This document shows positions 8,990 through 16,735 of a DNA stretch of 64,000 bases, piece after piece. A program made the position numbers and the translations under genes. The stretch is from the NCBI RefSeq assembly GCF_004303025.1, contig NZ_PJQW01000003.1:1-64000 (forward strand), read 5' to 3'. This DNA is from Flavobacterium sp. J27. GTDB taxonomy: Bacteria; Bacteroidota; Bacteroidia; Flavobacteriales; Flavobacteriaceae. Numbering within the stretch: the stretch's first letter is position 1; every line of letters starts with the position of its first letter. The notes beneath the pieces are model-generated. The model had not been told where the DNA came from and did no database searches. It saw only the letters and a list, made by a program, of their open reading frames with translations.

Positions 8990-9047
8990 TAGCCCCGATA
9001 GAAATGAAAATCCTAGGTTTACCTAGATTGTAATGTATAGCGGGAAA
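8990..9047 (-). repeat. Flavobacterial palindromic intergenic repeat, copy 2
   Basis: TAGCCCCGATAGAAATGAAA followed by ATCCTAGGTTTACCTAGATT and TAATGTATAGCGGGAAAA is a shorter, inverse-oriented relative of the element at 8001-8100. Compare TAGCCCTGATAGCAGTGGAA read from the other strand of copy 1. The central hairpin is different (CTAGGTTTACCTAG). Confidence 0.55.
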
Positions 9048-9090
9048 ATGGAAACCAAAAACACCGAATCATTCGCTTCAGAATTTCAAA

Positions 9091-10305
9091 ATGACGTATC
9101 AAGAAACAACCGAATGGCTTTTTAAACAGTTGCCGATGTTTCAACAACAAGGTGCAACAGCTTATAAAAAAGATTTATCCAATACGATTTTATTAGTAAA
9201 TCATCTAGGAAACCCAGAAACCCAATTTCAGTCTATACATGTGGCTGGAACCAATGGAAAAGGTTCCACGTCTTCATTGTTAGCTTCTGTATTGCAAGAA
9301 GCGGGCTATAAAGTAGGTTTGTATACCTCGCCTCATTTAAAAGACTATAGAGAACGCATTCGAATTAATGGAAAGAAAATCAAAAAAAAGTTTGTTGTCG
9401 ATTTTGTAGCGGAAAATAAAGCTTTTTTCGAAGCACACCAACTCAGTTTTTTTGAAATGACTGTTGGTTTAGCTTTTGATTATTTTGCGAAAGAAAAAGT
9501 AGAGGTCGCAGTCATAGAAGTTGGGATGGGCGGTCGTCTCGATTCTACCAATGTAATTACGCCTTTGGTTTCTGTAATTACTAACATCGGTTTAGATCAT
9601 ACGCAATTTTTAGGAAACACTTTAGAAGCAATTGCTGTTGAAAAAGCGGGAATTATAAAAAAGAATGTACCTGTGGTTGTGAGTGAATACGTGGTTGAAA
9701 CTAAAAAAATCTTTTTGGAGAAAGCAAGATTGGAAACAGCACCTCTTTATTTTGCACAAGATGAAGCATGGGAAGAATTACCTAGTGCTTTGTTAGGGGA
9801 ATATCAAAAAGCGAATAAAAAAGGGGTTTTGGAAGCGTTAAAAGTAGTAAAAGATCATTTTAATATAAGTGAGCAGCATATTCGAAATGGGTTTTTAAAT
9901 GTGATTCAAAATACGGGATTATTGGGTAGATGGCAAATTTTAGGACAGCAACCTAAAATAGTTTGTGATACGGCTCATAATAGTCATGGTTTATCAATAG
10001 TGATGAATCAAATTAAAAGAGAAACCTATAAAAACTTATATGTTGTTTTAGGCGTTGTAAATGATAAAGATTTAGATTCCATATTGCCATTGTTTCCTAA
10101 AAAAGCAAAATATTTTTTTTGTAAGCCGAATTTAGATAGAGGATTGGATGCTTTTATTTTACAACAAAAAGCCCAAGCTTTTGGATTAAATGGAGAGGTA
10201 TGTGTTTCAGTTTCAGTTGCTTTTGAAAAAGCTAAGGTTGAAGCGACTTTAGAAGATTTTATCTATGTAGGAGGAAGTACATTTGTGGTTGCAGAAATAG
10301 TATAA
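9091..10305 (+). CDS. folC: Folylpolyglutamate synthase / dihydrofolate synthase
   Basis: This 404-residue Mur-ligase-like enzyme adds glutamate to dihydropteroate and to folates using ATP. The P-loop AGTNGKGSTSSLLASVL (about residue 52), YTSPHLKDYRERIRING, EVGMGGRLDSTNVI and NIGLDHTQFLG are clear family motifs. DTAHNSHG occurs in the C-terminal domain. The length is slightly below the 420-430 typical for FolC. It is the last gene of the core-genome block before the tRNA genes. Confidence 0.93.
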   Translation: MTYQETTEWLFKQLPMFQQQGATAYKKDLSNTILLVNHLGNPETQFQSIHVAGTNGKGSTSSLLASVLQEAGYKVGLYTSPHLKDYRERIRINGKKIKKKFVVDFVAENKAFFEAHQLSFFEMTVGLAFDYFAKEKVEVAVIEVGMGGRLDSTNVITPLVSVITNIGLDHTQFLGNTLEAIAVEKAGIIKKNVPVVVSEYVVETKKIFLEKARLETAPLYFAQDEAWEELPSALLGEYQKANKKGVLEALKVVKDHFNISEQHIRNGFLNVIQNTGLLGRWQILGQQPKIVCDTAHNSHGLSIVMNQIKRETYKNLYVVLGVVNDKDLDSILPLFPKKAKYFFCKPNLDRGLDAFILQQKAQAFGLNGEVCVSVSVAFEKAKVEATLEDFIYVGGSTFVVAEIV

Positions 10306-10322
10306 AAAAATAATAAAAAAGA

Positions 10323-10353
10323 TTTGCAAATAATAAAAACTGTCTTATATTTG
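10323..10353 (+). promoter_or_regulatory. Promoter of the tRNA-Val transcript
   Basis: TTTG (10323-10326) and TATATTTG (10346-10353) are separated by 19 bases. This is a textbook Bacteroidota sigma-70-type promoter upstream of the tRNA. Confidence 0.8.
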
Positions 10354-10436
10354 CACCCGCAAACAAGTTCAATGAACACCTTATAGTAAATAAGGTACTG
10401 TTCGTTAATGAACAAAATAATAATTGCGATTTATTG

Positions 10437-10511
10437 GGGCGATTAGCTCAGCTGGTTCAGAGCACCTCGTTTACACCGAGGGGGTCGGGGGTTCGAACCC
10501 CTCATCGCCCA
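10437..10511 (+). tRNA. tRNA-Val (anticodon TAC)
   Basis: A full cloverleaf can be drawn. The acceptor stem is GGGCGAT/ATCGCCC, the D arm contains TAGCTCAGCTGGTTCAGAGC, and the anticodon stem CCTCG/CGAGG encloses loop TTTACAC (anticodon TAC). The T arm is GGGGG-TTCGAAC-CCC-like. No CCA is encoded. Confidence 0.95.
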
Positions 10512-10519
10512 CAGAAATT

Positions 10520-10546
10520 AAATCCTACAGAAATGTAGGATTTTTT
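10520..10546 (+). terminator. Terminator after tRNA-Val
   Basis: The hairpin AAATCCTACA-GAAA-TGTAGGATTT is followed directly by a T run. Confidence 0.85.
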
Positions 10547-10660
10547 GTTTATATACGTTTCTTGAATTGTTATTTAAAAGTTATAAAATACTAAAGTAAC
10601 TGATAATGAATTGGTTGTAAATTTATTCAAAAAAAAGTGTATTTTTTTTTAGATTTTCTT

Positions 10661-10690
10661 TTTGAAACTCGAAAAAGGTTTCTATATTTG
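10661..10690 (+). promoter_or_regulatory. Promoter of the tRNA-Ser transcript
   Basis: TTTG (10661-10664) and TATATTTG (10683-10690) are separated by 18 bases. The first transcribed bases resemble those of the tRNA-Val unit (CACTCGCAA versus CACCCGCAA). Confidence 0.75.
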
Positions 10691-10723
10691 CACTCGCAAT
10701 CAGGAAATGAATGCAGTCTTACT

Positions 10724-10808
10724 GGAGAAATGGCAGAGTGGTCGAATGCGGCAGTCTTGAAAACTGTTGACTGTAACAGGTCCGGGGGTTCGAATCCCTC
10801 TTTCTCCG
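10724..10808 (+). tRNA. tRNA-Ser (anticodon TGA), island integration target
   Basis: The acceptor stem GGAGAAA/TTTCTCC with discriminator G, a long variable arm typical of serine tRNAs, and anticodon loop CTTGAAA (anticodon TGA) give an 85-base gene. Its last bases are the left copy of a 20-bp sequence repeated at 32762-32781. An integrase gene begins 250 bases downstream, so this tRNA is the attachment site of an integrated element and stays intact. Confidence 0.95.
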
Positions 10809-10812
10809 CTGA
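10793..10812 (+). other. attL-like core (tRNA-Ser 3' end)
   Basis: AATCCCTCTTTCTCCGCTGA spans the 3' end of tRNA-Ser and the next four bases. An identical 20-mer occurs at 32762-32781 with no tRNA body in front of it. Confidence 0.85.
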
Positions 10813-10831
10813 GCAAGGCTCAAACGAAATC

Positions 10832-10867
10832 AAAACCCTTTAAATAGTAGTATTTAAAGGGTTTTTT
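10832..10867 (+). terminator. Terminator after tRNA-Ser
   Basis: AAAACCCTTTAAATA pairs with the following TATTTAAAGGGTTTT and runs into T bases. A related hairpin (AAACCCTGTAAAT/ATTTACGGGGTTTT) follows the second att copy. Confidence 0.85.
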
Positions 10868-10911
10868 CATTTTATATATTAGCCAATTTATTCATTTTTA
10901 ATCAAAAAAAA

Positions 10912-10956
10912 GGTGCACAATCGGTGCACTCAGGTTTCGCTCAAAAAAAGTGCACC
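10912..10956 (+). repeat. Arm-site-like repeats upstream of integrase 1
   Basis: GGTGCAC occurs at 10912-10918 and 10923-10929 as direct copies, and inverted as GTGCACC at 10950-10956. The first-to-last distance is 38 bases. The matching region before integrase 2 has the same layout with a different unit (AGTGACCT). These may be arm-type binding sites of the integrase, by analogy with other tyrosine recombinases. Confidence 0.55.
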
Positions 10957-11059
10957 GAATTTTTTGAAAACCCTTGTAAAATAAGGTGTTCAATGAGTAA
11001 ACATCTTGACCTATATTGAGAATTAAAATAAATTAATTATCAATTTAAAGGTTACCATT

Positions 11060-12307
11060 ATGACTACAAAAATCTCTCTGATTTTCTACATTAGAAAATC
11101 AAAAATCAATGCCAATGGACAAGTTCCAATTTATCAACGCATAACTATCGAAGGAAAACGTTATGAAATTAGTACCGGACAATTTGTTGAAGAAGTAAAA
11201 TGGAGCGCTGAAGCAGGCAGAATGAAAGGCAATTCAGAAGAAGCTCGTTCAATAAATAACCGACTAGATATGGTAAAATCTAAAGTATTCGATGTTGAGA
11301 AAAGATTATTCATGAGTAATACACAAATCAATATTGAAAACTTCAAAAATGAGTACTTAGGCAAAAAAGAAAGAGAAAGAACATTGATTCCAATCTTCAT
11401 AGAACACAATCGAAAAATTAAAGAATTAGTCGGTTCAGAATATGCTCCAGGCACATTGGAGAGATACGAGACATCTTTAAAACATACCAAAGCTTTTTTA
11501 CAATGGAAATACAACATTTCAGATATTGATATCGCCAAGATAGATCATGCATTTATTACCGAATATGAATTCTATCTGAGAACAGAAAGAAAATGCGCGA
11601 ATAATACTGCAGTGAAATACATTAAGAATTTCCATAAAATCATCAATATCTGTTTAGCAAATGGATGGTTAACAAAAGACCCTTTTGCAAATTACAAATC
11701 AAAAGTAAAAGAAGTAATTAGAGAGTTTCTAACAGAGCAAGAAATTCAAGATATAATGAACAAAGAATTTGTAACGGAAAGATTAGAGCAAATTAGAGAT
11801 ATTTTTGTTTTCAGCTGTTTTACTGGCTTAGCTTATATAGATGTTAAACAACTTACAAGTAATAATATTGTATTGGATATTGATGGTGACAAATGGATTA
11901 ATAAAAATCGTCAAAAAACAGACACGAATTCAAAAATACCTTTACTTCCAACAGCTCAATATATTTTAGATAAATATGCAGAACACCCAGTTTGTTTGAA
12001 TGAAGGTAACCTCCTCCCTGTTCCATCCAATCAAAAAATGAATGCGTACTTAAAAGAAATTGCAAATGTTTGTGGTATTAAAAAAGACCTTACTTTCCAC
12101 ATGGCAAGACATACATTTGCGACTACAGTTACACTGAGTAATGGAGTTCCTATTGAAACAGTAAGTAAAATGTTAGGGCATACAAATTTGAAAACAACCC
12201 AACATTATGCAAAGATTTTAGATAAGAAAATTAGTGAAGATATGCAGGTATTAAAATCCAAATTCAGTAATAATTTGCAAACTTCAAGCAAATCAGTGAA
12301 TTACTAA
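11060..12307 (+). CDS. Tyrosine recombinase / integrase 1 of the tRNA-Ser element
   Basis: This 415-residue phage-type integrase has an N-terminal arm-binding-like domain (residues about 1-100, FYIRKSKINANGQVPIYQRI), a SAM-like core-binding domain (about 115-215) and a C-terminal catalytic domain. Catalytic residues visible are His347 and Arg350 (HMARHTFATT) and nucleophile Tyr383 (TTQHYAKI). The usual first Arg position reads TGLAYIDV rather than TGLRYxD, a substitution also known from Bacteroides IntDOT. It should integrate and excise the element at the 20-bp tRNA-Ser core. It is very similar to integrase 2 outside the N-terminal domain. Confidence 0.95.
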   Translation: MTTKISLIFYIRKSKINANGQVPIYQRITIEGKRYEISTGQFVEEVKWSAEAGRMKGNSEEARSINNRLDMVKSKVFDVEKRLFMSNTQINIENFKNEYLGKKERERTLIPIFIEHNRKIKELVGSEYAPGTLERYETSLKHTKAFLQWKYNISDIDIAKIDHAFITEYEFYLRTERKCANNTAVKYIKNFHKIINICLANGWLTKDPFANYKSKVKEVIREFLTEQEIQDIMNKEFVTERLEQIRDIFVFSCFTGLAYIDVKQLTSNNIVLDIDGDKWINKNRQKTDTNSKIPLLPTAQYILDKYAEHPVCLNEGNLLPVPSNQKMNAYLKEIANVCGIKKDLTFHMARHTFATTVTLSNGVPIETVSKMLGHTNLKTTQHYAKILDKKISEDMQVLKSKFSNNLQTSSKSVNY

Positions 12308-12355
12308 AATTGTGAAAAAATAAAATCATTTTAAGATTTTATCAACATTTATATA

Positions 12356-12393
12356 AATAGATTTTAGTTTAATTTGACAAACTAAAATCTATT
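12356..12393 (+). terminator. Hairpin between integrase 1 and the RteC-family gene
   Basis: A perfect 15-bp inverted repeat, AATAGATTTTAGTTT/AAACTAAAATCTATT with an 8-base loop, is followed by CTTTTTA. It could terminate integrase transcription or act on the RteC-like gene that starts 7 bases later. Confidence 0.6.
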
Positions 12394-12399
12394 CTTTTT

Positions 12400-13239
12400 A
12401 TGATTACAACTATAAAAAATAACTCTTTGGTAGATTTTGAAAATGAACTATGTACTATCCTAAACACGCATTCAAATGAAATAGAAAAAGCTAAAAAAAT
12501 TATTAGTTTCATTGAAGAAACACTTAAACAAATTTCAAGTTGGTTAAAAAACCATGTATTTGATTCCATTCAAGATGAGATTATATTTTTTAAGGAAATT
12601 AAACCTAATATAGTAGCAAAACTAATCTTCTATAAAGAAGTCTTATTACTAATTGCTACCCAGCCAATAGACAAAAACAAAAAGGTAAAATACTTTGAAA
12701 AAAGATTGAATGCAATTAATCAATTCCACAGAAAAAACAGAGAATTTATTAAATACATAAAAAGCCAATCAATACATTTTGATGAGCTATATTTTACTCG
12801 AAAAAAGTACAAAGATCTCTTCTTAAACGATTGTGTTGTTATCAATCAAGATGCTAAATTATCTACTTCACATGACTATTTGTTAGCTGAAGTAATAGCG
12901 TATGAATTATTAGCAATTTACATTGAAAACTGCATCGATAACCTCAACAAATCTTGTGCAATTGCAAACACAAACTTTAATTCAAATCTACATTGGACAG
13001 CAAAAAAGATTGATCTAATTGAATTAATTTATGCATTACATCAAGCTAAAGTATTCGACAATGGTCAAGCAGATATCAAAGAAATAACACACGTTTTTGA
13101 AAAAGCCTTTCAAATTGATTTAGGCGACAACATTACCAGAAGTTTTATCGATATCAAAAACAGAAAAACTGAACCAACACGTTTCTTAAATCAGTTACAA
13201 GCAGAACTCGAAAACAAAATCGAAAAGGATTCGTATTAA
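12400..13239 (+). CDS. RteC-domain protein
   Basis: This 279-residue protein resembles RteC, the regulator that activates excision genes of Bacteroides conjugative transposons such as CTnDOT. The conserved C-terminal half includes STSHDYLLAEVIAYELLAIY, then LHWTAKKIDLIELIYALHQA, VFDNGQADIKEI and FQIDLGD. It lies between the integrase and an excisionase-like gene, which fits an excision-regulating role here too. That function is inferred. Related genes occur at 37438-38208 and, broken, at 42309-43105. Confidence 0.85.
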   Translation: MITTIKNNSLVDFENELCTILNTHSNEIEKAKKIISFIEETLKQISSWLKNHVFDSIQDEIIFFKEIKPNIVAKLIFYKEVLLLIATQPIDKNKKVKYFEKRLNAINQFHRKNREFIKYIKSQSIHFDELYFTRKKYKDLFLNDCVVINQDAKLSTSHDYLLAEVIAYELLAIYIENCIDNLNKSCAIANTNFNSNLHWTAKKIDLIELIYALHQAKVFDNGQADIKEITHVFEKAFQIDLGDNITRSFIDIKNRKTEPTRFLNQLQAELENKIEKDSY

Positions 13240-13274
13240 ATACTTCAATTTCTATCCAAATCTTATAAAAATCG

Positions 13275-13309
13275 TTCCCAAGTTGGTACCAACTTGGGAA
13301 TTTTTATTT
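13275..13309 (+). terminator. Terminator after the RteC-like gene
   Basis: TTCCCAAGTTGGTACCAACT continues to a perfect palindromic hairpin (13275-13300) followed by TTTTTATTTT. Confidence 0.85.
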
Positions 13310-13355
13310 TCCAAAAGCTATTGTTTTGTTTCAAATTAATTCAAAACATAGCATT

Positions 13356-13661
13356 ATGAACAATTTAAATCACAAATCACTTTTTCCTGAAACGGATAAC
13401 ATTGAATTATTAAATCACCAAGTAGTCACTAAAAGAGATTTATTAAATTTTGGAAATTTACTCTTAAACGAACTAAAGAATGCTACTTCAAACGATGCCA
13501 CTCAAAAACAATGGCTTAAATCTTCAGAAGTAAGAAGCTTACTCAAAATCTCTCCTGGTACTTTACAAAACCTTAGAATAAATGGCACTTTAAAATACAA
13601 ACGTATTGGCGGAATCATTTACTACAAATACGAAGACATCGTCAAAATGCTGAATCAATGA
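13356..13661 (+). CDS. Excisionase-like helix-turn-helix protein
   Basis: This 101-residue protein carries a C-terminal MerR/excisionase-type helix-turn-helix: WLKSSEVRSLLKISPGTLQN, then LRINGTLKYKRIGGIIYYKYEDIVKML. Small proteins of this family bend DNA for excision or act as regulators in Bacteroidota elements. The ATG at 13356 is preferred to an in-frame TTG at 13326. Its place after integrase and RteC genes suits an excision role. A conserved two-hairpin non-coding element follows it. Confidence 0.85.
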   Translation: MNNLNHKSLFPETDNIELLNHQVVTKRDLLNFGNLLLNELKNATSNDATQKQWLKSSEVRSLLKISPGTLQNLRINGTLKYKRIGGIIYYKYEDIVKMLNQ

Positions 13662-13731
13662 CTATAATCCAATTAATAATCGGCATTAGGATTTGGAAGC
13701 GAGTGTCAATAAATTGAAAAATCCGTGAAAA

Positions 13732-13837
13732 GAAAAGCTGTTTGAGGACAAAGTCCGAGTTCTTTTCTTTTAGGATTTGAAATTGTAATTGACCGATGAA
13801 AATCCAAGCCTTGACCTTTTGTTTCTTTTGGGTCAAG
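13732..13837 (+). repeat. Two-hairpin intergenic element, copy A
   Basis: Hairpin 1 (13732-13767) has outer arms GAAAAG/CTTTTC and inner stem GGAC-AAA-GTCC. Hairpin 2 (13810-13837) has arms CTTGACC/GGGTCAAG around loop TTTTGTTTCTTTT. Between them is TTGACCGATGA. A second copy with altered but still complementary stems lies at 14729-14842. No coding frame is supported in 13662-13911. Confidence 0.65.
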
Positions 13838-13911
13838 CCAAAAGAAAAGAAAAAAACATAGTTAAAAGCAATTACTAATACTGTCATCGAAAGACACTAA
13901 CAACTAGTAAA

Positions 13912-14673
13912 ATGAACTACATCAAACACCTTACAGGTTTCTTCGAAAAGGTAAGTATCGATTATGACCTCAACCCAACACATATTAGTCTATATATGGC
14001 CATATTTCAATTGTGGAATCAGAACCGTTTTCAAAACCCAATTAGCATTTCTCGCGATGAATTAATGAGAATTAGTAAAATCGCTTCTACGGCAACCTAC
14101 CACAAGTGTATTAAAGAACTTGCAGAAAGAGACTACATTATTTACAAACCATCTTACAATCCATTCAGAGGCTCATTATTAGAAGTATGCAATTTAGACT
14201 TCTACACAAAACCTGTGACAAAAAAAGAAATAAAAAAATTAACTGCTATATCAAAAAATGAAAAGGTTATTGAACAAGTAATAAACAAGCACCAAACAAG
14301 TAATGAACATGTACCTATTATAAACAATACAAACAGTATAAACATTAAAAAGGATAACACTCAAAATTCTAAAAAAGAAAAAAATGAATCAAAATTTTCA
14401 AAGCCTTTATTTGAAGAAACCAAAAATTATTTCCTTGAAAAAAACATACCAGAATATGAAGCAGAAAAATTCTACAACTATTACGAAAGTAATGGTTGGT
14501 TAATTGGAGGAAAAACAAAAATGAAAGATTGGAAAGCTGCTGCAAGAAATTGGATGATCAATGCAAAGAAATTTGATAAAAATTCGTCAGTTAGAACTGA
14601 TTCCAAAACGTACAATCTAACCCCAAACCAATTGCACGTTTCAAATCATAAAAACTATGACGAAGCTCTTTAA
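13912..14673 (+). CDS. Replication-initiator-like winged-helix protein
   Basis: This 253-residue protein starts MNYIKHLTGFFEKVSIDYDL. It has an N-terminal winged-helix-like region: NPTHISLYMAIFQLWNQNRF, then ISRDELMRISKIASTATYHKCIKELAERDYIIY. A Lys/Asn-rich linker follows (about 125-155), then a C-terminal segment with YNYYESNGWLIGGKTKMKDWKAAARNWM, which resembles the DnaD-like C terminus of phage and plasmid replication proteins. It precedes a DnaC-like ATPase, the usual initiator/loader pairing. The role in element replication is inferred from family resemblance and context. Confidence 0.7.
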   Translation: MNYIKHLTGFFEKVSIDYDLNPTHISLYMAIFQLWNQNRFQNPISISRDELMRISKIASTATYHKCIKELAERDYIIYKPSYNPFRGSLLEVCNLDFYTKPVTKKEIKKLTAISKNEKVIEQVINKHQTSNEHVPIINNTNSINIKKDNTQNSKKEKNESKFSKPLFEETKNYFLEKNIPEYEAEKFYNYYESNGWLIGGKTKMKDWKAAARNWMINAKKFDKNSSVRTDSKTYNLTPNQLHVSNHKNYDEAL

Positions 14674-14728
14674 ACCGTCCTTTAAATCCGCAGTCGAGCG
14701 TCAAATAGATGAAGAATTTGAAAAAAAT

Positions 14729-14842
14729 GAAAAGCTGTTCGAAGCAAACTCTGTTTGCAAGTTCTTTTCATTTCAAATTCAAATCAAAATTTGACCGACG
14801 AGGGTTTCAAGACTTGATTTTTTTGTTTCTTTTTTTATCAAG
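14729..14842 (+). repeat. Two-hairpin intergenic element, copy B
   Basis: Hairpin 1 (14729-14769) keeps the outer arms GAAAAG/CTTTTC and the flanks GCTGTTCGA and AGTTC, but its inner stem is GCAAAC-TCT-GTTTGC. Hairpin 2 (14813-14842) has arms CTTGAT/ATCAAG with the same TTTTGTTTCTTTT loop core. TTGACCGACGA lies between. The rest of 14674-14920 shows no gene. Confidence 0.65.
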
Positions 14843-14920
14843 AAATCAAAGATTCAGCGAATACAAAAAAACTGAATCAATGAGCTAAAAAAAGAAAGAT
14901 AACACCTAAAAAAGAAAGTT

Positions 14921-15568
14921 ATGCCACACATCAAAGATACATACACAATCCGCAACAATACTAAACATTACGATTTTCAAAAATGTTTGAACTACATCGA
15001 ACAACAAGGTAAAATAATTTATGGAAGATATTTCCAACTAGACCCTGTAGATTACCCAACCATATACAAATTAATAACCTATGCCATTCAAGACCAGGAA
15101 AAAGCAAATCAACTAAATCTTGACATCAATAAAGGAATCCTTTTATCAGGACCAATTGGCTGTGGTAAAACATCAATCATTTCATTAATCAAACCATTCT
15201 TTTACCAAAAAAACGATTACAAAATAAAAACATGCAGAGAAATCTCATTCGAATTCGCAAAAAATGGATTTGAAACCATCCAACATTACACTCAAAAACA
15301 ACACACACAAATAAGATTGTCCGGTTATTGTTTTGACGATTTAGGAGCAGAACAAAACATCAAACATTACGGCAACGACCTCAACGTTATGGCAGAAATT
15401 ATCATTTCTCGTTACGAAGATTTCGTTCAAAATAAATCCATTACCCACATTACCACTAACTTATCAGCAAGTGAAATTGAAAATCTATATGGTAATCGTT
15501 TAAGATCAAGAATGAGATCAATGTTTAATTTGGTTACTTTTTCAATAAATTCAAAAGACAAAAGATGA
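14921..15568 (+). CDS. DnaC-like P-loop ATPase (helicase-loader type)
   Basis: This 215-residue AAA-type ATPase has Walker A GPIGCGKT at residues 77-84 (LLSGPIGCGKTSIISLI) and Walker B YCFDDLGAEQ. A sensor-like segment SITHITTNLSASEIENLYG and a late Arg pair GNRLRSRMRSMFN also appear. This matches the IstB/DnaC group. Being next to the initiator-like gene, it probably loads the replicative helicase or otherwise assists element replication. It ends near the left side of the defence cargo. Confidence 0.82.
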   Translation: MPHIKDTYTIRNNTKHYDFQKCLNYIEQQGKIIYGRYFQLDPVDYPTIYKLITYAIQDQEKANQLNLDINKGILLSGPIGCGKTSIISLIKPFFYQKNDYKIKTCREISFEFAKNGFETIQHYTQKQHTQIRLSGYCFDDLGAEQNIKHYGNDLNVMAEIIISRYEDFVQNKSITHITTNLSASEIENLYGNRLRSRMRSMFNLVTFSINSKDKR

Positions 15569-15674
15569 TTTAAAAAAAATATTTTTTAAAAAACATAAAC
15601 CGCTAAATAACAATTATTTATATATATTTATCTGTAATATTTTATATTTTGTAATCTTTGTACTGTATTATTTA

Positions 15675-15706
15675 TTTGTTTTTTAAAAAAATAAATAATA
15701 TCTTTG
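15675..15706 (+). promoter_or_regulatory. Promoter of a candidate small RNA
   Basis: TTTG (15675-15678) and TATCTTTG (15699-15706) are spaced by 20 bases. No open reading frame follows within 250 bases, so the transcript may be non-coding. Confidence 0.55.
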
Positions 15707-15711
15707 TAATC

Positions 15712-15880
15712 AAATTACAAACAAAAAAAACCAAATGCTATTGCAGTAGCGTTTGGTTTTTATAAATTATAGAATGACTAATAAACAAACTACTGAGCTT
15801 AACAGTAAAAAAAGAGGCTAGTCACCTCAATTATGATTTGAGTATTAATATGTCAATTAATTTTAATCAATGCAAATATA
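15712..15880 (+). ncRNA. Candidate structured RNA before the CBASS operon
   Basis: This 399-base gap (15569-15967) has no supported gene. Downstream of a good promoter lies the hairpin AAAACCAAATGCT/AGCGTTTGGTTTT (15727-15760), which has a U-rich tail and may be a terminator. Then come TGACTA (15775-15780) and its complement TAGTCA, flanking a TACTG/CAGTA hairpin, and a competing GAGG/CCTC stem over the TAGTCA. These nested options suggest RNA structure, but single-sequence folding is weak evidence. Confidence 0.35.
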
Positions 15881-15967
15881 AGGCATAATTTGCTTTTTTG
15901 CAATTTTCATTGGTATAAATACTCCATTAAGCAAAAAATTAATATTAAAAATAATAAATTAATGCTT

Positions 15968-16735
15968 ATGGCAAAAACTATTTTAGCAGCATTAGGTTTA
16001 GCTGCAGGTAAAGTTATCATAAAAAAAACAACAGAGAAGTTGTTAGATAACAAAGATTTTATATTAACGTATGTAAAATCCAATTTTACAAAAATCAAAA
16101 ACGAAGATGTTCGTTTTTCTATAAGTTATCTTATCAAGATAAAAATTCCAGGCACTTCAAAATTTTTATTGGTTCGTGGTCATCGTATCAAAGAACAATT
16201 ACAACCAGTTGGTGGAGTTTATAAAAAATTGAATGGTTTTTCAGAATTTGAAAAATGGGGTTACAAAGAGGATTGTGGTTCTAGAGGTATTAAAACAGAT
16301 GATATCAGTAAAGATGATTTACGTTTTCGAGTAAAAGGTAAATTTACTACAGATGTAATTAAATGGTTTGAATCTAGAAAAAATAGAGAAACAACTTTTG
16401 AACGCGAATTCATTGAAGAACTTGTAGAAGATCATGGTTTTGATAAAAACATCTTTTCTTCTAAAACATTTAGAGAAGTTCATAAAGTTATGAAGATTTT
16501 TAATTACAGTGATTTTCATCAATGTCACGAAGTCTTAATATACGATATTGTAGAATTTATTCCTACAAAAGAGCAAGAGCAAGAGTTAAAAAAACTACTT
16601 GAAATTCCTCGTAAGTTGGCTGATGGTTTTATGATTGTAGATATAAGTGAAATTGAAAGATTGGTAGTTTTAGAAAACGAAGATCAAATTGCTAAAATTG
16701 GTGCACACACAAAATACCTAATTAATGAAAAGTAA
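15968..16735 (+). CDS. CBASS-associated NUDIX-like protein (SMODS-associated NUDIX type), probable effector
   Basis: This 255-residue protein starts at the ATG at 15968 (another ATG at 15962 is possible). After a short hydrophobic N terminus (TILAALGLAAGKVII), residues about 50-230 contain a diverged NUDIX core. LQPVGGVYKK (78-87) stands in for the usual PGG entry, and REFIEEL (146-152) matches the RExxEE part of the NUDIX box. It immediately precedes and overlaps a CD-NTase gene, as do SMODS-associated NUDIX proteins in CBASS loci, where the first gene is normally the effector. I see no nuclease or phospholipase motif. It may bind or cleave the cyclic nucleotide or act at the membrane. Confidence 0.7.
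   Translation: MAKTILAALGLAAGKVIIKKTTEKLLDNKDFILTYVKSNFTKIKNEDVRFSISYLIKIKIPGTSKFLLVRGHRIKEQLQPVGGVYKKLNGFSEFEKWGYKEDCGSRGIKTDDISKDDLRFRVKGKFTTDVIKWFESRKNRETTFEREFIEELVEDHGFDKNIFSSKTFREVHKVMKIFNYSDFHQCHEVLIYDIVEFIPTKEQEQELKKLLEIPRKLADGFMIVDISEIERLVVLENEDQIAKIGAHTKYLINEK

Noticed and set aside
15890..15967. TTG-started extension of the NUDIX-like protein
   Set aside because: The added residues are AT-driven and unlike the family. ATGs at 15962 and 15968 fit better.
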